Shown: positions 1-6,045 of the stretch, piece by piece
Layout of the letters: each line of letters begins with the position of its first letter
How positions within the stretch are numbered: the stretch's first letter is position 1
Origin: an uncultured Clostridia bacterium
GTDB lineage: Bacteria > Bacillota_A > Clostridia > UMGS1840 > HGM11507
Direction: 5' to 3'
Assembly (NCBI GenBank): GCA_934403665.1
Contig: CAKRUL010000054.1
Span: 1 to 7,502 of the forward strand
DNA: 7,502 nt
Position numbers and translations under genes: made by a program
The notes under the pieces: generated by a model
Database searches by the model: none
Told to the model about the DNA's origin: nothing
What the model saw: the letters and a program-made list of their open reading frames with translations, nothing else

Positions 1-384
1 GAGCAAAAGAATACTGATCACATTGACGGCAAGAACGGCAAGCGCCTCCGAGCAGTATGCAAGAATGCTGTCCGTTGTCTGAGTCACCGCCTTCTCGACG
101 GAATTTCGCACAAAGCCGGGCAGATTCTGAAAAAATTCCGGCATCGACTGCGCCATTTGCTGATTGGAATCCAACGAATGAAAAATCCAGTCGCGAACCG
201 CCGAAAACAGAGGCGTTTTCATCAAAAGTCCGGCAACCCACGGATAAATCAGCCAGGTAAACACCGTGGTAAAAAAGATGGAACACAGGCTGAACACCGC
301 ACGGATCAAACCTGCTTTGATGCCGTAAACGGTAAAGCCCAGAACAATCAGAAGAATACCGATTCCCGTAATCGTGAAAGACAT
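1..384 (-). CDS. CvpA family membrane protein, N-terminal 128 codons (cut by left edge)
   Basis: The frame opens at an ATG at 384-382 and stays open to base 1, so the C-terminus lies outside the window. The start is supported by AGGAG at 391-395, six bases upstream. The translation begins MSFTITGIGILLIVLGFTVY and continues with a GIKAGLIRAVFSL segment. Two hydrophobic stretches (about residues 5-22 and 26-54) separated by a short Gly-Lys-Ala-Gly turn are the hallmark of CvpA/colicin V production-like proteins. A Gln/Ser/Glu-rich amphipathic region (about 70-108) follows, then a third hydrophobic segment from about residue 110. Family members usually have around 160-200 residues and four membrane segments, so roughly two thirds is present. 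Their role is poorly defined; links to secretion and envelope homeostasis are known from the family only. It follows the DUF5711 gene by 57 nt and is probably its operon partner. Confidence 0.82.
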   Translation of the reverse strand, partial: MSFTITGIGILLIVLGFTVYGIKAGLIRAVFSLCSIFFTTVFTWLIYPWVAGLLMKTPLFSAVRDWIFHSLDSNQQMAQSMPEFFQNLPGFVRNSVEKAVTQTTDSILAYCSEALAVLAVNVISILLL

Positions 385-441
385 AGAACACTCCTTTCCG
401 CTCAACCGCCCAAAAACCATGGAAATCGCGGAAAAACTTTT

Positions 442-1644
442 TTAATGGACAATATCAATCTCGGTCGTGCCGACCAGAACAATCTTTCCTTTTCCGCCAA
501 AGAGCACCTTTTTAATATCCTTGGAAATTTCCTGACGCCGCAGTTCCTTTCCGTTCCGGCTGACCACATGAAAGCCTTTTTTCACGTTGGCAAGAAGATT
601 CCGTCCGTCAAAAGACAGATTCCCGATCTCCTGATCCGAGACATAGACCCCTTTTTCCGTCCCCTTTTCATCCACAATCACAATGCGGTATTTGCTCTCG
701 TAATTGCTGTTGAACACCAAGGCGACCTCGCCGCCGTCCAGATACTGAAACGCAGAGAGCTCCCGTCCGCCGAAATCATAGCCAGAAACGGTCTCGCCCT
801 TTTCGTTGAAATGGAAAACGCCGGTGTCGGAAATGCCCAAAATGTTTTTATTCCCGTTATCATATTTCAGATTCGTCAGAAGCATGTTTTCCTTTGCGGA
901 ACGGGCATAAGGCTCCGGCTGATTGATATGGAAAAACGTCAGATAGCTGTTCAGCTTCCCTTCCGTAATGTCCAAAGCAGAAATGACAAGCCCCTGTCCG
1001 TTTGCAGAGAGGGCGGCATCCAGCACATTGCTTTCCCCCGAATGCCAGATGAAAATTTCCTGCCCGTTTTTATCATAGATTTTCACCTGCTCCTTGGAGC
1101 CGGAATCCTCTGTCACCGCCGCGATATACCCATTGTCAAACAACTTGGCGAACACAATGTTGTAATCGGTGGTCAAAAGCGGAGACACGCTTCTCTGCTG
1201 AAACTTGAGGATGCTTCTTCCGCCTCTGTCATAAACGATGCAGTGATTTTCCCCGGCGCGCAGAATCGGCGTGTGGAACGAAATCATCTGCGTCGTCACA
1301 TTGCTCATCGCGGTCTCCCATGCCGGGTTTCCGTTTAAGTCGTATGCCTTCACGCCGTTTTTGGAACAGCTGATCACATGCTGGGAAAAAACATCATATT
1401 CCGATACAAAGCTGCCGTCCACCGGGATGGTGACTGCCGCTTTCTGATTCAAATCATGATACAGCAAGCCCCGGATAAACTGGTTGGAGGTGATCAGATA
1501 CGCCCCCAGCGAAACCAGAACAATCAATCCGATCAGAATCCACGTGGTGAGACGGCGGCGGCGCATCCGTTTTTCCTTTTGCAGACGGCGATTCTGCAAA
1601 AATGCTTCATTTTTCTGTTCATTGATTCGATCTTGTTCGTTCAA
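442..1644 (-). CDS. DUF5711 family protein, membrane-anchored probable beta-propeller
   Basis: The protein has 400 residues. Residues 1-33 are hydrophilic and strongly basic (KEKRMRRRRL near 23-32), residues 34-51 form one transmembrane helix, and the remaining ~345 residues should lie outside the cytoplasm. That region repeats a beta-hairpin pattern of the type hydrophobic-x-Asp-x-x-Gly: YDLNG (101), YDRGG (138), YDKNG (190), a weaker one near 240, HFNEKG (278), VDEKG (324) and VSRNG (361). Spacing is about 37-51 residues, as expected for seven propeller blades. I recognise the overall pattern as DUF5711, common in Clostridia beside CvpA; a biochemical function is not known to me. The start is a TTG whose last two bases lie in the truA stop (TTGA overlap), with GGTGAG at 1650-1655 five bases upstream. 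An internal ATG at codon 27 would leave the membrane helix intact but lacks this coupling. The gene ends with TAA at 442-444. Confidence 0.85.
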   Translation of the reverse strand: MNEQDRINEQKNEAFLQNRRLQKEKRMRRRRLTTWILIGLIVLVSLGAYLITSNQFIRGLLYHDLNQKAAVTIPVDGSFVSEYDVFSQHVISCSKNGVKAYDLNGNPAWETAMSNVTTQMISFHTPILRAGENHCIVYDRGGRSILKFQQRSVSPLLTTDYNIVFAKLFDNGYIAAVTEDSGSKEQVKIYDKNGQEIFIWHSGESNVLDAALSANGQGLVISALDITEGKLNSYLTFFHINQPEPYARSAKENMLLTNLKYDNGNKNILGISDTGVFHFNEKGETVSGYDFGGRELSAFQYLDGGEVALVFNSNYESKYRIVIVDEKGTEKGVYVSDQEIGNLSFDGRNLLANVKKGFHVVSRNGKELRRQEISKDIKKVLFGGKGKIVLVGTTEIDIVH

Positions 1645-2423
1645 AGAATCTCACCGCCCATTCCTGTTTTTTCAATCTCTTTTTCAAGTTCATAGTATAC
1701 TTCTTTCAAAAAAAGTCCCTGCGGCGGAGCCGTGGAGCCTGCACGGCGCCGGTCTCTGCCCTCCAGAATTTCCGGAATGCAGTCCTCCGGAAAGGAGCCG
1801 CGCCCGATTTTCAGAAGCGTTCCTGCGATGATACGCACCATATTATATAAAAAGCCGTTTCCGGTGACCTCAATCACGATCATGGGACCGTCCTGTTCCA
1901 CCGTCAGATCATAGATGGTGCGAACCGGAGATTTCACCTGCGCTCCTGCCGCCATAAATGCGGAAAAGTCATGCGTGCCGCAGAAATCCCTCCCTGCGCG
2001 CCGCATCTTCCCGACATCCACCTCGCCGGGATAGAAATAAACGCGATCCGCCAAAAGCGCATTGCGCGTCCGGTCATTCCAAATCTGATACCGATAGGTT
2101 TTCCCCTTGGTGTGGTATCTGGCATGAAAGTCCATCGGCACTTCGCGGCACTCGTGTATCGCAATATCATCGGGCAGAACACAGTTCAGCGCCAGCGGAA
2201 AGCGATCCAGAGGAATCTGCGATCCGGTCATCACATTAAAATAAAAGTTCATCGCATGCACACGGGCGTCGGTTCGTCCGCAGCCGATCACGGTGACCTG
2301 TTCCCCGGTCCGCTCCAGAAAAGCAATTGCCAGAGTTTCCTCTATGCTGATAAACCGTTTTTGTTTTTGAAAGCCGAAATAATTGGTTCCTGCAAAGGAA
2401 CAGCGGAATAATAAATTTCTCAT
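1641..2423 (-). CDS. truA: tRNA pseudouridine(38-40) synthase TruA
   Basis: TruA isomerises uridines 38-40 in the anticodon stem-loop of many tRNAs. From the ATG at 2423 the product has 260 residues, normal for the family. Visible signatures are FAGTNYFGFQKQ near the N-terminus (cf. YDGTxYxGWQ), the catalytic loop GCGRTDARVHA with Asp52 as nucleophile, FHARYHTKGKTYRYQI, SPVRTIYDLTV, GNGFLYNMVRIIAGTLLKIG and the C-terminal AGSTAPPQGLFLKEVYYE. The usual GRTDxGVHA loop has Arg where Gly is expected. An upstream in-frame TTG at 2471 would add 16 residues unlike TruA and overlap ecfT by 41 nt, so the ATG is preferred. Its best Shine-Dalgarno match, AGAGGG at 2437-2442, is 13 nt away, so initiation may depend on coupling to ecfT, which ends 7 nt upstream. 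Its stop overlaps the start of the next gene by 4 nt. Confidence 0.95.
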   Translation of the reverse strand: MRNLLFRCSFAGTNYFGFQKQKRFISIEETLAIAFLERTGEQVTVIGCGRTDARVHAMNFYFNVMTGSQIPLDRFPLALNCVLPDDIAIHECREVPMDFHARYHTKGKTYRYQIWNDRTRNALLADRVYFYPGEVDVGKMRRAGRDFCGTHDFSAFMAAGAQVKSPVRTIYDLTVEQDGPMIVIEVTGNGFLYNMVRIIAGTLLKIGRGSFPEDCIPEILEGRDRRRAGSTAPPQGLFLKEVYYELEKEIEKTGMGGEIL

Positions 2424-2430
2424 TGTTTTC

Positions 2431-3249
2431 TTAAAACCCTCTGATGTCGCATCCGGAAATCCGGAGGACAAGAATCACAGCAAACAGAATAAGCACCGCA
2501 ACCCATGCATAGGCATCCAGCCGCGTATACCGAAGCTCTCTGAGTCTGGTGCGGTTTTCGCCGCCGTTATAGCACCTTGCCTCCATCGCTGTGGCAAGAT
2601 CCTCGGCGCGGCGGAAAGCGCTGATAAACAAGGGAACCAGAATCGGAACCAGGTTTTTCCCCCGTTTCACCAGACTCCCGGTTTCAAAATCCGCCCCTCT
2701 CGCCTTCTGCGCCTTCATAATTTTATCGGTCTCCTCAATCAGGGTAGGAATAAACCGCAGTGCAATGCTCATCATCATGGCAAGCTCGTGTGCCGGAACG
2801 CCGATTCTCTGAAAGGGAGAAAGCAGACGCTCCATCCCGTCCGTCAGTGTGATGGGACTTGTGGTATAGGTTAAAAAGGAGGTGCCGATCACCAGAAAGA
2901 TGATCCGAAGCGCCATAAACACCGCCGTGAAAATCCCCTCATAGGTCACATCCCAGAAAAGAACGTGAAACGCCACTTTTCCGCTCGTCATAAACATATT
3001 CAAAACAACGGTAAATATCACAAAAAACAGGATGGGTTTTAATCCCTTGAAAATATATTTTGCAGGAATTTTGGAAAGAAAAAGCAAAAAAATGTTGCAC
3101 ACCAAAAGAATCCCGAAACCGAAGAACCCATCCACCACAAAAATCATCACCATATAAAGAATGGTAATCAGAATTTTGGTTCTGGAGTCCAATTTATGTA
3201 CGACAGAATCAGCGGGATAATACTGTCCCAGAGTGATGTCCTTCAGCAT
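2431..3249 (-). CDS. ecfT: ECF transporter transmembrane component EcfT
   Basis: EcfT is the membrane scaffold of energy-coupling factor transporters, linking the ATPase pair EcfA1/EcfA2 to exchangeable substrate-binding S proteins. The 272-residue product has the family architecture: an N-terminal LGQYYPADSVVHKLDSRTK segment, hydrophobic helices around residues 25-58, 70-90, 105-130 and 150-170, then a cytosolic coupling region and a final membrane helix at about 247-264. The two short Ala-Arg-containing coupling motifs are present: KAQKARGADF (ARG at 183-185) and TAMEARCYNGG (ARC at 224-226). These are the arms that insert into the ATPases. The ATG start overlaps the ecfA2 stop by 7 nt and has a G-rich site (GGGGGG, 3257-3262) seven bases upstream. 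No S-component gene is next to it, which fits a shared (group II) ECF module. The transported vitamin or metal cannot be inferred here. Confidence 0.95.
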   Translation of the reverse strand: MLKDITLGQYYPADSVVHKLDSRTKILITILYMVMIFVVDGFFGFGILLVCNIFLLFLSKIPAKYIFKGLKPILFFVIFTVVLNMFMTSGKVAFHVLFWDVTYEGIFTAVFMALRIIFLVIGTSFLTYTTSPITLTDGMERLLSPFQRIGVPAHELAMMMSIALRFIPTLIEETDKIMKAQKARGADFETGSLVKRGKNLVPILVPLFISAFRRAEDLATAMEARCYNGGENRTRLRELRYTRLDAYAWVAVLILFAVILVLRISGCDIRGF

Positions 3250-4109
3250 GTCAGATCCCCCCGTTTCTCCAGAATGCGCAGGATTTCATCCCGTCCCTCT
3301 CCGGTTGTCAGAATATCGGTGTGAACCGGATAGCCTGCCCTCTTCAGCTCAAAAAACACCTTTGTCACCTGCGGAACAGACAGCCCGATTTTCTCCAGCT
3401 CGTCCACCCGGGAAAAGATTTGCCTGGTGGCGCCGTCCATCACGATTTTCCCCTGATCCATCACGATGATCCGGGAGGCATTGTTCGCAATATCCTCCAT
3501 GGAATGAGACACCAGAATGACCGTGATCCCCCAGCTTTCATGCAGCTGTTTGATCCGGTTCAGAATTGCGGTTCTCCCTTTCGGATCCAACCCTGCGGTC
3601 GGTTCATCCAGAATGATAATGGAAGGCTTCATCGCCAGAACGCCGGCAATTGCCACCCTTCTTTTCTGCCCTCCGGACAGCTCAAACGGAGATTTCTCCA
3701 GCATTTCTTCCCGAATGCCGACCATCTCGCAGGCGTCATACACCCGCTCCCGAATCTCCTGCTCCGAAAGGCCCATGTTTTTGGGGCCGAAGGCAATGTC
3801 CCGATACACCGTTTCCTCAAACAGCTGTGCTTCGGGATACTGGAACACCAGCCCGATTTCAAACCGGATCTGCCGGATTTTCGCTTTGTCTGCCCAAATA
3901 TCTGCCCCATTATAATAAATGTTGCCCTCCGTGGGCGCAAGCAACCCGTTCAAATGCTGAATCAAGGTGGATTTCCCCGATCCGCTGTGCCCGATCAATC
4001 CGATAAATTCGCCTTTTTCAACGGAAAAACAGACCTTTTCAATTGCCGTTTTTGAAAAAGCAGTATCCGGCATATAGACATGAGTCAGGTTTTCTACTTT
4101 CAGCAACAC
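3243..4109 (-). CDS. ecfA2: ECF transporter ATPase EcfA2
   Basis: This is the second ATP-binding subunit of the energy-coupling factor module; it pairs with EcfA1 and powers S-component reorientation. The 288-residue protein has a complete ABC ATPase set: Walker [10 protein letters not shown] (40-48), Q-loop [14 protein letters not shown] (Gln90), signature [13 protein letters not shown] (144 onwards), Walker B IIILDEP (Asp168, Glu169), D-loop AGLDP and switch His202 in VSHSMEDI. The [12 protein letters not shown] and TAGLDP variants are typical of EcfA2 rather than EcfA1. The C-terminal extension ([19 protein letters not shown]) matches that of EcfA1. The start is a GTG (4107-4109), preceded by AGGGGG (4119-4124) nine bases upstream, inside the end of ecfA1 (10-nt overlap). 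Its stop overlaps the start of ecfT. These overlaps suggest translational coupling that would keep subunit ratios constant. Confidence 0.95.
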   Translation of the reverse strand: MLLKVENLTHVYMPDTAFSKTAIEKVCFSVEKGEFIGLIGHSGSGKSTLIQHLNGLLAPTEGNIYYNGADIWADKAKIRQIRFEIGLVFQYPEAQLFEETVYRDIAFGPKNMGLSEQEIRERVYDACEMVGIREEMLEKSPFELSGGQKRRVAIAGVLAMKPSIIILDEPTAGLDPKGRTAILNRIKQLHESWGITVILVSHSMEDIANNASRIIVMDQGKIVMDGATRQIFSRVDELEKIGLSVPQVTKVFFELKRAGYPVHTDILTTGEGRDEILRILEKRGDLTC

Positions 4110-4960
4110 GTTTCTGTTCCCCCTAACAGTTTCTCCAGTTCACCGACGCATTCCGCAACGGTCAGCTTATCAAAAGGCACATGAATGCCTGCACGCCGCA
4201 GTTCAAACAGCAATTCCGTCGTCTGCGGAACATCCAGACCGGTCTGTTTTAAAATCGCCACGTTTTTGAACACATCCCGCGGCGTATCGTCCATCAGAAT
4301 CTGCCCCTTTTCCAAAACGATAATCCGGTCGGAAAGCGCCGCCTCCTCCATATAATGGGTAATCAGCACAATGGTCAAACCGAATTCCCGATTCAGCATC
4401 TTCAGCGTTTTTAATACCTCTTTGCGCCCCATGGGGTCAAGCATGGCAGTCGGCTCATCCAGAACAATACATTCCGGACGCATAGCGATAATGCCGGCGA
4501 TCGCCACCCTCTGTTTCTGTCCGCCGGACAGCATATGCGGCGCCCGGTCGCGGTATTCATACATGCCGACAGATTTCAGAGCCTCATCCACCCTTTTCCG
4601 CATTTCCGCCTGCGGCACACCGAGGTTTTCACAGGCAAACGCCACATCCTCCTCCACAACGGAAGCGACAATCTGATTGTCGGGATTCTGAAACACCATG
4701 CCCACATTGCGCCGCACCTCCAGCGTTTTTTCTTCGCAGGAGGTGTCCAGCCCCGCCACATACACCTTTCCGCCGCACGGCAGCAGAATGGCATTCAGAT
4801 GCTTGGCAAAAGTGGACTTGCCGGATCCGTTGTGCCCCAAAACAGACAAAAACTGCCCCTTGGGCACCGTGATATTCAAATGATCTAAAACCAGGACGCT
4901 TTCCTCTTCCTCATTCATATACTGATAGGAAAGATCCACGGTCTGAATAATTTCTTTCAA
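4100..4960 (-). CDS. ecfA1: ECF transporter ATPase EcfA1
   Basis: First ATPase subunit of the shared energy-coupling factor transporter. All ABC motifs are intact: Walker [11 protein letters not shown]-loop [20 protein letters not shown], signature [13 protein letters not shown], Walker [13 protein letters not shown], and the switch His in ITHYMEEA. The QNPDNQ and TAMLDP variants mark it as EcfA1. No ATG lies near the expected N-terminus; the first one (4918) would delete the first beta strand. In-frame TTGs occur at 4975, 4969 and 4960, just after an in-frame TGA. I choose 4960 (286 residues, starting at [13 protein letters not shown] after the initiator) because GGAG at 4970-4973 sits nine bases upstream of it; 4975 has no site. 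The 4975 start would add five residues. The upstream methyltransferase ends 38 nt before this start, with no terminator between them, and ecfA2 overlaps its end by 10 nt. The gene family is certain; the exact start is less so. Confidence 0.93.
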   Translation of the reverse strand: MKEIIQTVDLSYQYMNEEEESVLVLDHLNITVPKGQFLSVLGHNGSGKSTFAKHLNAILLPCGGKVYVAGLDTSCEEKTLEVRRNVGMVFQNPDNQIVASVVEEDVAFACENLGVPQAEMRKRVDEALKSVGMYEYRDRAPHMLSGGQKQRVAIAGIIAMRPECIVLDEPTAMLDPMGRKEVLKTLKMLNREFGLTIVLITHYMEEAALSDRIIVLEKGQILMDDTPRDVFKNVAILKQTGLDVPQTTELLFELRRAGIHVPFDKLTVAECVGELEKLLGGTETCC

Positions 4961-4969
4961 TCGTTTCAA

Positions 4970-4973
4970 CTCC
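4970..4973 (-). promoter_or_regulatory. Ribosome binding site (GGAG) deciding the ecfA1 TTG start
   Basis: The minus strand reads GGAG here, followed by nine bases and then TTG at 4960-4958. The other TTG candidates either overlap this site (4975-4973) or directly follow it (4969), leaving no workable spacing. The site therefore favours initiation at 4960. Confidence 0.55.
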
Positions 4974-4998
4974 AAAATTGTGTGATGTCAATGCAATG

Positions 4999-5868
4999 CT
5001 AAAAGACGCATCGCCCGGTCGAGCCGCAGGGAAGCACATACGGACTGTCCGAAACCGGAAGCCCGATTTCATTCGCCTCCACCTTGCAGGGAAACCGTCT
5101 GCCCACCGTCATCATCAAGATATTATACAGCACATTCGGCGCAAGCCCGGTGGTATAGGAATTGATGATGAAAAACAGCGGCTTGTCCGAAAGCACGCGG
5201 GAGCACAGCTCCACCAAATCAAATATTTTATCCTCCAGCGTCCAGATTTCCCCCTTCGGCCCTCTCCCGTACGAGGGGGGATCCATAATGACCGCTTCAT
5301 ACAGACTGCCGCGGCGGATTTCGCGTTCCACGAACTTGACGGCATCGTCCACAATATAGCGAACCGATTTTTCCTGAAGTCCGTTTGCCGCAACATTCTC
5401 CTTCGCCCATGCCAACATCCCCTTGGAGGCATCCACATGGCAGACATGCGCCCCGGCTTTCAGCGCCGCCACCGTCGCGCCGCCGGTATAGCCGAACAGG
5501 TTCAACACCTTGATCGGACGGTTTGCGCCCGAAATCTGCGCCCTTGCAAAATCCCAATTGCAGGCCTGCTCCGGAAACAGCCCGGTATGCTTGAATCCGG
5601 TGGGACGCACGATAAACGTCAAATCCTTGTAACCGATTTTCCTGCTCTGGGGCATTTTCGGATCATAAATCTCCCAATTTCCGCCGCCTTTTTTGCTACG
5701 GATATACTTTCCGGAAACCCGGTTCCATTTTTCTTTTGCATTGCGATACGACCAAATGACCTGGGGATCCGGACGAATACAGGTGAACTTCCCCCACCGT
5801 TCCAGCTTCTCCCCATTTGCCGTATCAAGAACTTCATAGTCCTTCCATTCCTCTGAAAGCCATATCAT
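4999..5868 (-). CDS. Class I SAM-dependent RNA methyltransferase (RlmI/COG1092-like)
   Basis: The 289-residue protein has a Rossmann-type methyltransferase domain in its C-terminal two thirds: motif I VLNLFGYTGGATVAA (121 onwards), the acidic ribose-binding HVDASKGML (144 onwards), YIVDDAVKFV (171 onwards) and motif IV MDPPSYGRGPKGE (195 onwards). A conserved GLFPEQACNWDF segment precedes motif I. The N-terminal part (WKDYEVLDTANGEKLERWGK, RPDPQVIWSY) is typical of clostridial proteins annotated as SAM-dependent or rRNA methyltransferases in the RlmI-like group. The PUA domain of true RlmI is not evident, so the substrate base and position are open. The ATG at 5868 is chosen because the family's N-terminus begins there and AGAGG (5877-5881) lies eight bases upstream. 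The frame is open further upstream, but that stretch is the tandem repeat of the leader. It is the first gene after the promoter and precedes ecfA1 by 38 nt. Confidence 0.88.
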   Translation of the reverse strand: MIWLSEEWKDYEVLDTANGEKLERWGKFTCIRPDPQVIWSYRNAKEKWNRVSGKYIRSKKGGGNWEIYDPKMPQSRKIGYKDLTFIVRPTGFKHTGLFPEQACNWDFARAQISGANRPIKVLNLFGYTGGATVAALKAGAHVCHVDASKGMLAWAKENVAANGLQEKSVRYIVDDAVKFVEREIRRGSLYEAVIMDPPSYGRGPKGEIWTLEDKIFDLVELCSRVLSDKPLFFIINSYTTGLAPNVLYNILMMTVGRRFPCKVEANEIGLPVSDSPYVLPCGSTGRCVF

Positions 5869-5922
5869 ATTTTTAACCTCTGAATTTCTGATGTGATCAA
5901 TAAGCGCTTCGCATTGCTCTCT

Positions 5923-5978
5923 GCGCTCTGTCCTTTGCGCTCTGTCCTTTGCACTCTGTTCTTTGCGCTCTGCGCTTT
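5923..5978 (-). repeat. Tandem repeat: four 14-bp units, each a pair of related heptamers
   Basis: On the plus strand four consecutive 14-bp units can be read: gcgctctgtccttt (5923), the identical unit again (5937), gcactctgttcttt (5951) and gcgctctgcgcttt (5965). Each unit divides into two similar 7-mers with a g-y-s-c-t-y-t character, so there are about eight heptamers. A degenerate partial unit (gcattgctctct) continues at 5911-5922, and 5979-5980 begins another. On the transcribed minus strand the tract is purine-rich (GCAAAG / GACAGA type) with little self-pairing. It begins a few bases downstream of the predicted -10 box, so it would form the 5' end of the operon mRNA. Function unknown. 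Confidence 0.85.
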
Positions 5979-5984
5979 GCAACT

Positions 5985-6013
5985 ATTATACCACAATTGC
6001 CATCACATGGAAA
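5985..6013 (-). promoter_or_regulatory. Predicted sigma-A promoter (extended -10) of the methyltransferase-ecf-truA operon
   Basis: On the minus strand a perfect TATAAT (5990-5985) is preceded by TGG (5993-5991), giving an extended -10 element. With a 17-bp spacer the -35 position is TTTCCA (6013-6008), matching TTGACA at four of six positions. Transcription would begin near 5978, leaving a leader of about 110 nt before the methyltransferase ATG. It is the only clear promoter-like element in the 177-nt gap between rnr and the next gene (5869-6045), and the closely spaced downstream genes suggest it drives all of them. Predicted from sequence only. Confidence 0.65.
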
Positions 6014-6045
6014 GAAATTTTTTGACGATTTCCGCGCCGGCTTTT

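Noticed and set aside
385..441. Terminator between the DUF5711 gene and the CvpA gene
   Set aside because: AAAAAGTTTTT is self-complementary but leaves no loop, and no GC-rich stem with a U-tract was found. The gap probably just carries the AGGAG site of the next gene.
157..1338. Long plus-strand open frame (393 codons) opposite the DUF5711 gene
   Set aside because: It is antisense to a well-supported gene. Its translation is rich in His, Arg, Gln and Asn with no recognisable domain, as expected of a shadow frame.
2424..2471. Upstream TTG start for truA adding 16 residues
   Set aside because: The added residues do not resemble TruA and would overlap ecfT by 41 nt; the ATG at 2423 matches the family N-terminus.
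4961..4998. Separate promoter for ecfA1 (a TTGACA is visible in the 38-nt gap)
   Set aside because: No acceptable -10 box follows at 16-18 bp, so the hexamer is probably chance.
4978..5856. Plus-strand open frame (292 codons) opposite the methyltransferase
   Set aside because: The minus strand encodes clear SAM-methyltransferase motifs over the same span; the plus frame shows no family features and no convincing ribosome binding site was seen for it.
5911..5980. Possible CRISPR-like array
   Set aside because: The units are only 14 bp and directly adjacent, without spacers, and no cas gene is present.
5869..5982. N-terminal extension of the methyltransferase by 38 residues (Ser-Ala-Glu-Arg-rich)
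   Set aside because: This stretch is the translated tandem repeat and lies where the promoter places the untranslated leader. The family N-terminus and a good Shine-Dalgarno site both point to the ATG at 5868.
6000..6045. Rho-independent terminator after rnr
   Set aside because: The GC-rich GCCGGCGCGG is not followed by a pairing arm and a U-tract. The only stem found (GAAAT/ATTTC) is five weak pairs, so no terminator is called.
5869..6045. Riboswitch controlling the ECF operon
   Set aside because: The leader shows no recognisable vitamin riboswitch core. It consists of the promoter, the purine-rich repeat and a short stretch with the small palindromes AAGCGCTT and TGATCA.
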